Shown: positions 29,174-43,900 of the stretch, one piece after another
Position numbering within the stretch: position 1 is the stretch's first letter
Layout of the letters: each line of letters starts with the position of its first letter
Source: Diprion similis
Taxonomy: Eukaryota; Arthropoda; Insecta; Hymenoptera; Diprionidae
Reading direction: 5' to 3'
Assembly: GCF_021155765.1 (NCBI RefSeq)
Contig: NC_060112.1
Span: forward strand, 19,902,001 to 19,966,000
Length of the DNA: 64,000 bases
Notes under the pieces: model-generated
Database searches by the model: none
What the model was told of the DNA's origin: nothing
Seen by the model: the letters and a program-made list of their open reading frames with translations, nothing else
Position numbers and translations under genes: made by a program

Positions 29174-31848
29174 ATGAAGTGGTTCGAAGGAAATATTACA
29201 GAGGCAGTGGCTGCATCGAAATCGCGAAAGGCGATTTTTGTTGTATTCGTTGAGGGTTCGTAGTTTGATGTTTAAGGTTATGTCTCTGTGAATATTCCGT
29301 CTTGCATATTTTTCATAAATTTTACTTCGATCGCTTGGCGAATTGCTTCAAATTTGAATGTGCAATCCGTTGTCAGTTGAACTCGTAAGTGTACCGTATC
29401 ATCATTTTGTCTGTTCCGATTTTCGTGTCAACACTTTCACCATGTTCGTTCGACTTTTTTTTGCTTAATCATCGTTGTCATATGATTTTTAGAAATTCGT
29501 CATGCGTTTCTTCCGTTTCTTCAATATACTGCTAAACAATATTGATACTTCAATACTTTTCATGAAATGCACAACTTCAAGTCATTCAAACTTTATTTTG
29601 TTCTCGGCATACATGTAGGAAAAGATGACGCGTCCTCGAAAATTGCAAAAGTAATCGACAGTGAAGAGATTTCATCTCGGTTAGAGCGCGATGATTTTGT
29701 CGCTGTCAAACTAGAAGGAGGGTCAGAATCCTACGGATTCTTTACACAAATTTGTATCCTTTTTTCCTACTACTTCATCTACCGAAATATGAAACTTATA
29801 CTGGAGAGATCACCTATAATTCATGCATGGATTTTCATTTATAAGAAAAAGTTCTGACATAAAGTTGTATCCAGTTTAAGTTACACCTTGACAGTGGCAT
29901 TCAGATCAATTGGTTCCAATTCCATCTATGTTTTTTATCGGCCAAAATGGAGCACCGATAGAGATAATAGCTGGGGAAACGAATGTAGCGGATCTAACAT
30001 CGAAAATCGACACAATTCTACAAAAAGCCGATCCAACATCGAAAGATTCTTCTACAAGCCTTATTCAGGCTGAACAGAAGTCATTGGCAGGTAGCACAAG
30101 CTCACTGAAAAATAGTGAGACAGAAATAAGCGTGGTCGATTTAGAAGAAACTGGATCAGGAACAAGCATGGCGCCGATACCTGCCGCTTCACAGCAACTT
30201 CCAAAAGAGGAAATCAAAGTCGATAATGCGGACAAAACTGCAGTCCCAGAAATTCTTGAAACTGAAATAAAGCCTGCCCCAGCAAAACTGGATTCCCCAT
30301 CCACCAGTAACACCACTACCGAGGCATCCAACAAACCGGAGCTAACAGCAGAAGTAAGAGCGCAAATAAAAACATGTTTGAAAATATATTGATTATTGTA
30401 AAAGACAGGGTATTGAGATTGATTTTACTGTGAGACAAATTTCATTTATAGTAGACTCTGTTAGCTTGAAAATATTCTGCGTCAATGTTTTCAGGAAAAG
30501 GTTGAACGAGCGCGACGACTTATTGAGCTGCAAAAAAGACAGCGAGATGAAGAAGAGGCTAGGAAGGTTCGTGAAAGGGAAATTGAGAGGAGAAAAACTG
30601 GGCAAGAAATGTTGAAGATAAAACAGAAACAGCAAGAATTAGAAATAAAACAGGCGTACGATGAAAGAATGAAAGAAAAGGCAGCTGAAGCTGCTGCCAG
30701 GGAGAAAGTTAGGCAGCAAATTATGCAAGACAAGCTTGAACGGAAGCAAAGGGAACTTGATCAGCAGGTTTGTATTTATCTGCTTTCCAGAAAACCTTCG
30801 AAAATTCTGGATCTGTTAGGATAAAAAACGTTTTTAAATATTGTGTTTACCTTTCATGTATCCACAGCGGCAGTATGGGCAACAATCTCCCATACAGGAA
30901 CAGCCGAAACCGCGTACACCTATTTCAAGTGACTCCGGAATCGTGCGAATCCAATTTCGACCACCCAGTGGCAATCCGCACATGGGACAGTTTGAGTCTA
31001 CAAGTACACTTGGTGCTCTTCGTTCTTATGTTCTCGATAACATCGAGTTACCCTTCAGACAGTTTGCTTTATCTACATCGTTTCCAAGAAGAGATCTAAC
31101 AGTCGACGATGATGCCAAAACATTACTTGAATTAGAATTGGTTCCTACAGCCGTGATATTGATCCTGCCGCTAAGAAATGTGCGTTCTGTCAGCTATAAT
31201 TACTATTTTCGAGTGAAATTGAGCAGAGTGATCAACTTTGCTGAATTTCTATACTTACGTCTTATACGATTATGCAGTAAAGAGAAAGCACGTCATTGGT
31301 ATTCTTGTTTCAGACCAACAGCACGACTGCAGTAACATCAGCCCAGGATGATGGCTACTTGTCGCGTTTAATGTGGGCAATTTTTGCGGGTATACTTTCC
31401 GTGTACAGTTATATAAAGGGATATTTTACCAGACCTCCGCCGCCTTCTGCAGGGAACCAAAGTTCTAGCTCAACTTCGGGTGGGATTCATCCAACCACCA
31501 GCAATACCGATAGTGGTAATTCACAACCATCTCCAAGTGTAGCAGCTGGGTGAGATTTTATTTTGTACAGTCCATTTTCTTGTCATTAAAGACCAATAGT
31601 GGGCGGCTCTAAGTCAGGACAAAAGTATATTGTGAGAATCAAAAAATCATATTAAGATTATGTGAATAGTCACCAGTCGTTTAGAATTATCTATGCTTTT
31701 TGGTTGCAGATTACTAAGGCGCAATATTGGTGGTCAAGGAAGTTCAACGATTAGGACACAGGGCAACGTGCATAGATTACACTCAGGTGGTGATCAGGAT
31801 AATGATGAAAATAACACTTGGAACGGAAACTCCACTCAGCAAATGTGA
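29174..31848 (+). CDS. Ubxn4: UBX domain-containing protein 4 (UBXN4, erasin)
   Basis: Seven exons, 29174-29255, 29619-29753, 29905-30353, 30495-30767, 30868-31179, 31314-31549 and 31710-31848, join in phase to 541 residues. An ER-membrane adaptor that recruits p97/VCP to ER-associated degradation. Seen: N-terminal thioredoxin-like fold (WFEGNITEAVAASK, IPSMFFIGQNGAP); Ser/Thr-rich linker; a charged coiled coil (about 222-312; REREIERRKTGQEML); the UBX domain (about 325-415; RIQFRPPSG, SFPRRDLT); a hydrophobic hairpin (about 430-452) for the ER membrane; and the diagnostic C terminus DENNTWNGNSTQQM. AATAAA at 31922-31927 follows closely. The first donor (GTTCGT) is weak but is the only one that keeps the frame. 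Confidence 0.95.
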
Positions 31849-31921
31849 AAGTTCAGATATCCGTTAAAAATTCGTCTGAAATTATCATTCATGAATAATT
31901 ATGCGATTACGTTTACAGAGG

Positions 31922-31927
31922 AATAAA
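31922..31927 (+). terminator. UBXN4 poly(A) signal
   Basis: AATAAA 74 bp after the UBXN4 stop codon; another copy lies at 32273-32278. Confidence 0.55.
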
Positions 31928-34900
31928 ACTGGAAGTGATTAGATTTAAGCAAAAGTCATCAGAAAAAAAAAAAAATGAAAAAGCAGTTCAATATTTATTT
32001 ACACGATTATTTTCCATTGAATCAAGTTGTAAAACGAATACGTGATTGTCTTCATTTTTGCAAATTGCTAACGGTTCTTATAACTTATTTAATAAGCCAC
32101 ACCGTGTTTCTTCGGATACTGAACTATCGCAGCTTAGTGCTGCTATGAGTATAATTGCAATAATTTTTTTTCTCTATAATACGGTGATTGGATTTCAAAA
32201 ACGAAGTAAAAAAAACAGCAACAATTCTAACTTAATATTATATCTTATCTATTGTTACCAGATGAACCACATAATAAATAATCATTTATAATTATAGAAA
32301 TTATTATTGTGTGAGAAGTTTTTCTTTCCTGTGTTGAAAGAGCTGTATGTTTCACTGGCTTGCCTTGAAACAACAATTTTACTGCAGTTTACCAAAATAT
32401 CACAATGTTGTGTATTTAAGGAAGACCATTTCTTCCAGGTATTCATATACACTACCGTTATTTAGTTACCGAACTGCATGACCACTTATTAGTGTGATTT
32501 CAATTAACTATGTCAATATTTAAGTCGATTCCGTTTTTGTTACAGATAATAATATCAATCATGCGAATTGAATAATGAAGCAGAGACAAAAATTGCGGCA
32601 CTGTAACATACCTGCTAATTATAATGTATTGAATATTTTTTGATTCTATACGAATTGATATTAAATTTCTTTAAATTATCATTCGAGTGGGCGGTATCAA
32701 AACCAAGCTGAAATTGTTAAGTTCACTAATACTTGGTAATTAACGCCCATTTGTGGATATATTGATTTATTTTATTCTCAATATTTGACATTGAAAAAGT
32801 ATGAAAAGTTTCACTGCTAATGAAGGAGTACGCGAATCATTTTTTCCGTTTCGTAAATTTTAATAGTCGTCTAACGTGAAAACAGTAAGTTACGTAAGAA
32901 ATATATATAAAAATATCTTTGTGTATGTGTGTGTGTATGTGTGTTGTGTAGAAGCATAATCGAAACGAAAGTGAGGCATATATTATACATACATTCCTAT
33001 CGTAGAAATGGAAAGAAAATTTCAAATTAGGTAAGTTGAATTGAAAAAAACAAAAAGATTATTAAAATAAATATGAATTATTAAATTAACGCAGAAGAAC
33101 AATTCTTCGATTTGCCAACCACCATGTACCGCAATAATTAAACCAATAAAACCATAAATTAAATCTTCCCACATGCCTTTGTCACTCAGTTTTTCTTCTC
33201 TTTGGTAAAAACTATTACACTGCCTAATGTATTTCAGGTGCGGCGCGGGCTGAAATCTGATATCGAATATTTCAAGTGTTTAATAATTTTACGGGTAATT
33301 GGTGTTTGGCTCGACATGTTTCAAGGGTCAAGCGTCCAGGCAGTAAATCAGATTCTCTGATCACTGGTCACATGCGAGTTAAAGCATGTGCGCCCTGCAG
33401 TTTCTTCAGTAAACATCTTTTTCGGATCACCTTTCACTGCACTGCCTAACCCTGTAGTTAGTTTTCTCCGGGGAAGCTATAGACAGAAAAACACCGACAT
33501 TAATTCAGCTTTTAACAATTTTCTCGTATTTGCTAATAATTAACAGCAGACAACTGAAGTGCTTGAATTGTACCGAAGGCGGATTTTTCAACCAATCTCA
33601 TTCAATGTTGCACGGTATAATTAATTCGCTGTGCACCAATCTTTTCTCTCTGGTATTATGCGATTTCTCACTTATAATATGTCAGGACAATCGTTTAACG
33701 CCAATCGTGCAGGTAAAAATTTGCTAATTGTTACTATTTTCCCGAGAATTACGTATTTCTCTTTCCTCAAGCTCTCAAGCAAAACGTGTATATAGAGTTC
33801 AGGTCACGTCGTCGCGTGCGTAAGAGATTCGACGACTTTGGGTCAGAAGCAGGAAAATGAAATAGAGAAATAGATTGCAATAATGGCTCACTTCCTACAC
33901 GAAATTTAGGGCAGTTATTCCCGGAAGTATCCAGAGATCAAAGAGAACCAGGATAAAAGGTAGGTGTATACTGTAAAGAAAATGAATAAAACTTCGAGAA
34001 GTAAAGAAAAAAATAGGATATCGAAGAACCAAAAAATAGGAGAAATTATTTCAAAAAAATTTAAAGTCAAGTCTTTTTCTGCTCCAATTACTACGGGTTT
34101 CTCCTCAAGAACGATCTCAAAGACAGGCAACGATTATGTCGGGCTTTTGTATCGAAATAATAACGATAATAATATAAATTTAGAGAAAAGGGAAACAAAG
34201 AAATGAAATAAAATACAAGAGGTACTACCATCAGGACCGAGGCGTGCCTTGTGACAGGGGCGATAAATTTGTGGCTGCCTCGTTACTGCCGTTTAGTGGT
34301 CGAACCGTCGTGATACGAGATCATTAAGATTCTCGAAAGCACGTGTGAGCCAAGCCACTCCCAGCGCTCCTAGAGATTGGCTTCAAGGCGAATGACGTCA
34401 CGTGCATGTGGGATTTTGGAGCCGCCTCGAGCCTCGAGACGCCAAGAAAAAAAGAGAGGGGAACGACGAGAAGGAAAATCCTCAGGGAAGAAAAACGGCG
34501 AAAATAAGAAGAAGACGTGAGAAAAAAAAATGTCCCGACGTCGCTATTCTAACAGTGACTTCTCTAACTAATCCAGTTAACAAGAGGTGCTAATAGATCT
34601 GCACCACTGAGTTGCGTTTTACCCGTCACGAGTGCCGCTACGGCTAAACACTTTCGGCTATCGATCCGGCTATCGATCGGCGGAATTTTACGGTTTTAGT
34701 TTGTTCAAAGCTGATTATTGCAGTACTGCGAATAACCGGATGATTTCGCGATATTTTTTTTCCGATCCGAGCAATTACCTCTGGTACCGCGTTCTCCAAA
34801 TTGGAGCTGAGCTTGCGGCTGCTCCGCCGCGGATCTGATAGTGATTTTCAAGAGCTTTGCTTGTATGGTGACAGTCTGCAAGCAATACGTGAAAACAGTG

Positions 34901-34977
34901 CACGAACATATTACGAAGGAAGTGATACTCTCGTCAAAAAGACTCGACTGCATGCAGGGCTCAATTCGCGCTCCAAA
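31928..34977. other. Intergenic and 5' region of the homeobox gene
   Basis: About 3 kb without a recognisable exon. It has a GT-rich run (32919-32948). The GC-richer part at 34240-34977 looks like promoter and 5' UTR of the homeobox gene. It includes an overlapping TGACGTCA and CACGTG (34393-34404) and a repeated CTATCGATC near 34660-34680. Confidence 0.5.
34393..34404. promoter_or_regulatory. Overlapping CRE and E-box (TGACGTCACGTG)
   Basis: A consensus full CRE palindrome TGACGTCA (34393-34400) shares two bases with an E-box CACGTG (34399-34404), about 575 bp upstream of the homeobox start codon. CREB/ATF and bHLH proteins bind these motifs in general; use here is inferred from position only. 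Confidence 0.4.
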
Positions 34978-37900
34978 ATGGCAGACAGTCTGATTCCGAG
35001 GCTTCTAGTTTCCAATTCATCAAAAGTGTCGATTCATTCCGTGGAAAGTGCGAAAGCTGCGGCCTTCAGCATTGACAGGCTACTCGCACCCTGCAAAGAA
35101 TCCGTTCAAGGCACTTCTGTGCCGTTTCAGGATCAACAGCGGAATACTTTTCGCAATGAAACTATCCTTCGATCAGAGTGTAAGTTCCTTTAGTTTGTCG
35201 AACAAATGTTATTTCATTTAGTTTGAAGTCATTTTTAGAGCCGAAAGGAAGAACAACTTGATTGCAAGATTGCCGGATGAACAATTACTATTTATAATAT
35301 TCATTTGTTGTCATTTTACGTTGTTTATTAAGAGTACATTTTGAGGATGCAAGTTCTCTGTGAATGAGGACTCGGTTTGTCCTGATTAAAGGATAGTTGT
35401 TCGGTGTAAAATACCGTATTTGATTTTAGTCGTTGAAACTAGAATCGTTATCAAAAGCCAGGATCCTTCTACGCGGTAAGGGTGGAGGGATTTCTAGAAC
35501 CAATCGGAATCAAAGTTATAGAAGCCGAAATCAATTCTGCAATTCAATTGCTTCAATAAGCCTCTGTGTTATAAAAATTCATTGTATATTTTCTATCGTA
35601 ACCGATTTCACTTTGTTTAAAAAAAAAAATTCACTATTCTATGCTGATTTTTCTGCATTGTCTTTCAACTTCTTCACATGATGAATTCAACACTATCAAC
35701 ACACAATATTATCAATCATATGTTAATCAATTAATTATTACACTGCTAAAAATAAGTTTTCCTCAGGCTTGCAAATTTTTTTCAAACATGTTTTCAAATG
35801 TCTATAAAATTCTTAATCACTACTTTAACTTTGCCATCTTAAGTTTTGAGTCGCAGCAATTTTCTAAACTGAATGATATCGCCAATTTACAGCTACCGAA
35901 CAAGAATCGAGGCTGACAAGAACCGTGCCAGACTCTTCGATGTCAGTGACGGAAGAAGAGGAACAAATAGACCTGGAAGACGTGGATATAGTTTGTTCAA
36001 CGTCACCTGAGCCCGAAATCAGCTACGGTAAATAATAGAAATTGTCTAAACATGAATAATTAACTTGCCTGATGTCAGTGAAATTCTGCAGCTTTTATCC
36101 GCCTCTATGAAACTTGTAACTTCGTGAAATAACCAAGTTCGGATTATTTCCCAATAGAGCCGCAATTAGCTGTATAAGATTGTTCAATATAAATAATGAA
36201 CATTGTTAAGGGGGGACTACAGTGAAATTTTGATAATGTCGAGTTTTTGACTTTTCAAACGACTAAAAAAGATGTGACCAAAATTCCTCCCAACAAAATT
36301 TAGATTATGGTAGTATGTGTACTGAAAAAAAATTTCCAGCAGAAAATTTCCAGCATACTGCTCCCAAAAATTTCTTGCGCATGCACACTCATCGCAGGAG
36401 ATTGAAATTTTATTCAGCAAACATACTACCTTAATCTAAATTTTGTTGGAAGGAATTTTAGATCACTTCTTTATTAGTCATTTGAAAAACAAAAAACTCG
36501 ATATCAGCGAAATTTCATCGAAGCCTCCCCTTAATAGTAGCTGGTAACAGTAATCAATAGGCGGACCGAGACAAATATTTTTCCTCAATTACACCTACAA
36601 CAAAGAATCATGCAATGTGATTGTTTAACGCAAATAGTTTACTTGTGCATAAAGAAATCCCGTCCGTGAAACTCATCAGATATGAATTACAAAAGAATTG
36701 TGTTGTACCATCAAAGACAAGGATGAAAAAACCGCAACCTGTTCATCATTAAAGGTCCGAGAAATCACTATAATCGAATCTTGTAAGTTTGGAGTAAATT
36801 TGTCAAATATCGTGCCAATTACCCGGGAGATCGGTGGCTACGCTCATTCTGCCGGAGTTTGATCCATGACTTCCGCCGTCGTGACGCCCAGCGTCGTTCC
36901 CGCCCGCTCTGTGTTCTTCGTTTCGTGATGTTCTTCACTTTACGCTATTAACTGCGCATTTCTCCTCCTTCCTTAGCTTCGTACGGCATCCGTCTTCCGC
37001 GGATGCCGTGGAACTTCTTCTTCGTGTATTCAATTGAGATAAAATTTAAGACGTGCTGATACATGATCGGCGCTACGAGACGACACGCTTCATTCAATTC
37101 TACATGAGTAAACAATTTTACTCTACTTTTTACCGGTAACTACACTCAATGATTAGTAATCACCCGTTCAGTTCAGTATAGTATAAATATTTATTTCAAA
37201 ATCTCTAGCACTGAGTGGATCGCTGTGGAAATTAACACAAATTCACGATTATAGTAGCTTTAGAGTTGTATAAATGCACTTCAAGTATAATTTGAAGTCA
37301 AGGTGATGTTGACCCTTCGACTTCACGGGCAAAAAAAATTCCGTCTGTCTTATTCAGTCGGCTGGTATTTCTTGTTACAGCTTTGCGGATTTGTTTAGAC
37401 TGATCCACTCTGATTTATTGTTAGATCGACTCGGTGCGGTTCGGCGGTCGTAATAAATCCGAGAATCCAGGGAAACGCGATGCGGAGAATTATTCTACAC
37501 TTGCGTTCTGCATCCTGAACCCTTGGTCTCGGTGGTTGAGTTATGCGATACTCGGTACGAGTGCAGTTTAAGACGCAATGTGCAAGAAATAGGGGAGACA
37601 CGAGTTCAACTACAAAGCCATCGGAGGCTGCGTAAATCTTGAAGAGACACGCGAAGGACCAACAACCCGACACGCCCGGAGATATCCAAAGAGATTCAAA
37701 GGAAAGATGAAAGTGGCTGAGACACCTCGTTACGACTCTTGCCCGTTGTCTTGTAGTCAAATTAAGTCACGTCAAAATATCGTTTATTATTATCACCATC
37801 GTCATTCAACCGAGACGGTTCTTACTGGCCAATTACTTTTGGTGCGATCGAATATTCCAAATAAACTTGAAGACCTTTCAACTAACCGAATTTTCACTGG

Positions 37901-40900
37901 CCACACTGTGTTAGACGAAGATAACAGCTGTACTTGAGCGATGCAAAGAATTCGACTTTGTCTGGTTTAATCTGGTGAATCTGAATGGTCTACCACGATT
38001 TCTCCTGCAATCGGCATAGCGTGCATTCGAAAATTCTAAAATAGTACTTCGGGAATTTCCATAACACTTCATTTTCACTGGGTCTTGCACAGAATCGATT
38101 ACGGAATGTTGAAGAATTGTTATCTTCAGTTTATGACCGGTATTTCCCATTCCCGAAAAATTCGTCACTATGTATAATCATGAACTTGAAAGGCGAACAC
38201 AAAAACGAGGATATTTCGTGGCGGCATGCCTTGTATCCTTCTGTAAAGGATTCACAGGCTCTTGAGATATCGGATGAGCTTTGGAGCGAGAAGGGTGTGA
38301 GTGAAATTAGCGTTTCTTATCAGACAATTTTACCGCGCCTTTCACTAGCCAGCGTCTCATTCATCACTGAATAATTAGGAGACAAGTTCAGCGTCACCCG
38401 CAGCAATTAGGTAAACTGGAAGGCGTGGTATTCTATTCCTGCGACGAACGCTCGTTGCTTTTGCTCATGTCGTGTAAGCTCCGCTCTGTTTTCTTCTCTC
38501 TCCAACCCGCTCTTTTTGCAGGTTCAGGTTCTCACTTCCTTTCGGTTACCCTTTGAGCTCCTTTCTCGACTCGCAAGCTTGGAACTCACCGATTCGGAAC
38601 TGCGTTAACGTGACACCCTGTGTTTCTTCTGTTTTTCGTCCTTCCGGCGCACACATGCGCGCGAAAGGAAAATTCTTTTTTTGTATTCGTCGGTTTAAAT
38701 TATTTTTTATCTCTTTCAGGAGTAGGTATAATTTGAATGAATCACATGCTAACGAAACGTTTGTTATTTTATTTGGAGATGAATGAATTTGTTTACGAGA
38801 AGCAGTTATACTTGTTTCTTTCTTTGCAAATGTTACGTAATAAAGTCGGATTCTATATCGCTGGGAATTAGCTGGGATAAATAGGGTTGAATTATACGCG
38901 ATGAGCGAGCTAGAGATCACGACATAAAATTTGTCGTGTAAACTGTGGGGTGATAATTTGCCCCGAAATTCACGGTTTCGTAATCGTCGTGGAACGAGCG
39001 ATAGACTTTTTTCTAATTTCAAACCTGGGAGGGGCAGCAGAAGAAAAATTGCAGCGACAACTATACGACTAGCTTATTAGTACTCATTTGATACATCGCT
39101 AACACGATAAAATCAGGTTTGACGAATATTCATTACCGAGTCACACCGGTTCACGCTCAATTAATTAAAGACCGTTGTTAATTGAGTTGTTCCAGAGTAG
39201 ACTCGATCGGTACTAAAATCCTACGCCTTCATTCCCTTCAGTCGGTATATTAAATTATAAACTGTATCCAGAAGATAATTAATTTAATCGAATTGCAGTT
39301 TGACAAGCGTAAAAATATGTCTAAATCAAGCATTCGGATTTCTCAATTTGCTCTATGATATTTGATTCTATAAAAAAATGATCGAAGAAATCGTAAAAAT
39401 GATTTGAAACTTTGCTTGTTTTTAGGTTAGTATATTAGTTAGTTAGGATATTTCAAATTTATAAATACAAGTCTCAGAGTTGAAACAGAAAAAAGTGGGT
39501 TATGCGATGAGAAAAATTTCATTTGTTATAGATACTAGAAATTTTCAGAAGAATGAGTATTTTTACAACGGTTCGAATATTGTTGGGATTATAAAAAAAT
39601 TAAGAACAAGTAATTATTTAGTATAATTATAGTTGTCAGTACTATACTTTTTGGTCATTGCAACACGAAATCTTTTTGTTTAGTTGGCTAAATTCTTTTC
39701 AATTAAATAAGGTCTTGACATCAATTTATCATAGCACCAACATCAAATTATTATAATGATTTCAAGAAAATGGAGTATAATTGACAATAATCAAAAAGAT
39801 TAATAACTCGTTTTAGACTTTCCGGTTACAGCCACAAGACTAATTTTCATTTTTTACCCAGAATCAAAAGTTTCTCTCGGTGTATCTACTTCAAGGATTT
39901 CGCGGAAAATTTTTTCTCCCGCCTTCGAGGGGTGTAATTAGTCAGTTGGTCGGAGTGTTTAGACGTTTAGTGTTCCGAAAAGTCACAGCAAAGCGACGGT
40001 ACCGAGTGTCTTTATGTCGTCAAGTAAGACAACGTCAGGGCTTGTGTGAGAGTGCTTTCTTGGGCATTAGATGCGTACGGCAGATGCTGTGATACACATT
40101 ACACACATTGCTGGCGGGCGCGGTAAGTTAGGCAGCAGAGTACGCATTTAGCCCGCTCGTTTGGGTTGGCCAGAAAAAACGCGAGACGGCCGACAATTAC
40201 GTCGCGATCTGACAATTAGTAGCCGGTAAACGATGCAGCGATGTTCCTGTTCCCGAGACCGATCCTTCCGTCCCGCGGGTTTCTCGGCATATATCGGTCG
40301 CTCCTGCTGTACTCGACACTCGCCGTTTTGCGGCTCTACGAATAGTTCTCAAAGATATTTACTGCCAGGGCGTGGTTGAAATGTCACCTGAAATCTTCAC
40401 AAATTCTAGCACAGTTCGAGACCGCGTCTCAGACCGCGCGTTAAACGCATTTATCTACTCTAATTTGTGCCTCCACTGCTGCACCGGAGCTGCTTGCTTT
40501 TTTCAAAATTCGAAAAGAGACTTCTTTCGATGTTCATGTTTTGAACTCAGGAAGTCATATGAATCTGTCTACACTATGCCCAGGGAGTAAGCAGTTTAGA
40601 ATTACAGATTTTGCAGACTGAAACGTTTCCTTGCCCAGTGTCAAAACCCCTTTTGTTTAGGGTCATCGTATAGTAGAAGAAGTCAATCTGCGAATTCGCT
40701 GTCTGTGCCGATCAAGTTTCATTAGCATTCTTATGGAATTCTCATCTGAAAATTAGTAAAATTGATTTTATATCATATATCTGAGTGTGAATGGCGAAGA
40801 TTCGCGAAATCATGCTTCATAACAAAGTATACGTGTACATTAATATGTATACACATAAGATAGTGTATTGTGAGGAAAAATTCTTGTGCAGAATTACCTA

Positions 40901-43900
40901 GACCACATAAAGATAATGAAAAAAGTCAGACCAGCTCAACAAGGTGTAGACAGATTGGTTTATTAGGTACATATTTCAAATTGACGATAAAACTTCGTCG
41001 AAATACTGATGGCGAAATTTCGTGATGTTTCGAAGATGCTGGGTACTGTAAATGCTACGTTCGTTGCAGTATATCGAGAGGCATATAAGTGGGCGCGGAA
41101 ATTTAAGAGCAAATTCCCCGAGTTTGGATTGTTCAATTATTCTCAACCTCGGACGTTTTCACGCCGGTGAATCGCTCGCGGAGGAATGTCTAATTAGGAT
41201 TATTCCTTTTCTCTTGAGGTTAATTTGTAGCCCAATTACAAAGGCGACGACCTCGTGTATTCTTTCAACCGCAAACGCTTCCCGGGAATTTGGTTGCCTA
41301 CCCCCAAAGCATCAATCTTCTTCGGTTTATTATTCGCGATGCAAAAACATTCGAGGAAACCTCTGCGACATGAGATAAAACTTGAACTACACCAGTGGCC
41401 TAGGTACCAACTCACACTTCAAGTTTCAAGTTTCTAGCTCTACGTGTTATACCGAACATGAGTTCCGCCAGGACGGAGAGTATAAATATCTCGACTTTAT
41501 TCCGATGCACCTCCTCTCGACGTTTTGCTTTTATACGCACACATAAGCGTGCATGCATACATAGATATATTCACGGTTTCGTCCCGGTATGACATTTGTC
41601 ACTGCGTAGCTGCCCGCCTCCCTCGTCTGACAAATGGCCAGATAATTAGAAGATGATCCCAGACACTTATAAACTACGTAGTTGCAGCGGAGAACGGCTT
41701 GTCGTGAAAATTATACGCGAACACATCCGGCCGAATGGGGGAAAAAACAACGCTATCTGATACCCGATGTACAAAAATCTTACACGATCCTTTCGCAGAA
41801 GCCTGCACGAGCAGCAGTGGAACAAACTTGTCATCGAGCAGCACCGCCGGGGATGACAACCCCTTGGCGCGACCCGGAAGCGGCTGTGGAACGAGCGACG
41901 AAGAGCGGAAGAAGCGACCACGCACCGCATTCACTGCCGCCCAGATCAAGTCCTTGGAAGCTGAGTTCGAGAGGAACAAATACCTGAGCGTTGCTAAGCG
42001 ATTGCAGCTGAGCAAAAGCCTCAAGCTCACCGAGACTCAGGTAAGTTAATTTGTCACAACTCTGGCGAAGTTCTCCTTTTTGTTAGACAAATTAGTCTCG
42101 ACTCTGCTGGCGTTGGTCCACGAATATATTATTATAGTACATATAGCTGTGTAATGGGAGTCGCGAAGGTGACATGAGTTCAAATCACGTAGCCCCCGCA
42201 AAAATCTTGAGGTAACGATCTTCTGCGTGTTCAATTACACGGGTGTGTGTGTGTAGCTGAGAAAATGTCAAGTGTAACATTACACTTAATAAGATGTAAA
42301 AACGGGATGATTGTTTGAAGGACAGTTGAGTCCTGTTAATTATCGTTGGTGTTCGGTATCTGAGTTTGACGTGAACAGATGACTGTCAACGAATATTAGT
42401 AATAACAAGGTTATTGTCCAACGTTAACTCTAGCTTTTGGCAAGATCAACTAGATTCTGTTTACTCGGTATAGAATCTCTACACGTTGAAACCGTGATTT
42501 ACTACTCAACACGACCGCATGGAAAAAGGGGGGTAAAAAAAGATCTTCCAAGACTTTTCTATCATTCTTCGAACACGATATCGACTCGCGTCGTATTTTC
42601 TTTAGCAAAGACAGATCGTTACAACATGTTTCATAAGACAACCTATCTGAGTGATGATGGCGACGACAAGACGTCGCCTGTAACCCGGAATACGAATCAT
42701 TTATGAAGCTTCCGGTTGGCATTCGTCACGAACCACGCCCAGAATGATAACTTTGAAGTCAGTTTACCAAAATCTTGAGGAATAAGTTGATTCACACGGT
42801 TCGCTCCTGCGCTCCATGACCGCACAGGACGTTTGCTCGATCCTTGATGAACGCGTCGACGTCCTCAGAGAAGGAAGACGTCGCGCCAACACGTGACTTA
42901 ACAGATCCTTCACACCCTCCCGTTGCGGACCTCGGAAACACCGGGCCATGCCCTAATAAATTTTAAATACCGAGAGCTCACCCTTAGCCGTGGAATTCGG
43001 AAGCTTGGCGCCAGTGTGAAATCCGTACAGGACCATCCTCTGCAGGAGTCGAGGAATAGACTGTTACGAGGTTGAAGTTGGAAACGTTAAAGCAACTAAA
43101 CATTGAAAAAAATTACTATTTCGTAACTTTAGAGTGACAGAATAAGTGGAGTTTGCAAAAGTTTCGCTTTCCTGAATTTTGAACGATCCGTAATGATTCT
43201 TCCTAAAGATGCATTGTTACATTGACTTCAAGAACATCCGTTAACGGTCAAGCATTTTTTTTTTAACTAATTGTGCACCGAGTTACGTTTGGAACAAATA
43301 AATAATTGGAATAACCGACCGAAGAGGACGGCAAAAGACGAGTTTGAATTGACGATATGAGAGGACTTCGGCAGTCGCAGACTTGATCACCTGAGCTGAG
43401 TTGTAAGTCTCCGGTTTTCCGGTGCTCGTGATCTGCGCCAGAATTTGTGTTCAACTAGAATTGAATTATGGGCGTCCTTTGACACACGTGTGCAGACGCC
43501 AGCGGAGGAGATGATTCTGGCGCCACATTGAGGGCCGGTAACGGGAGTGCAAGAAATTAAAGAAAACCGTACTGAACTCCCCTATTAGCCCAATTAGCAC
43601 CTCTCCACCCTCCGAGGTTCTGCCCTCTTGGAATTCTGAGTATTTCGATGAAGTTTCAAGCCCCTGTGGGTTGCCTTCCCCTAATAATGTCTTTATTTTT
43701 CTTCTTCTTCGTGAACAATGTGAATACGATTCTTATTCTGCAACGTCCTACCTGTGATTCAGGTGCTTAACACATTCGACAGGCATTAGTGAATTTAGTT
43801 TTTTATTGCATAAGCAATCGGATCAAATTAGACACTATAATTGAGCTAACGACTTATTAATGGAGTTAAGGTATACTTACAGATCGAGTGGGCCAAAGAT

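Noticed and set aside
37395-39022. ORFs in the large homeobox intron
   Set aside because: No family resemblance, no consistent splice partners; treated as noncoding.
41735-42049. Single-exon homeobox start at ATG 41735
   Set aside because: An in-phase acceptor (TTTCGCAG, 41798) joins exactly to upstream exons carrying an eh1 motif; kept only as an alternative start.
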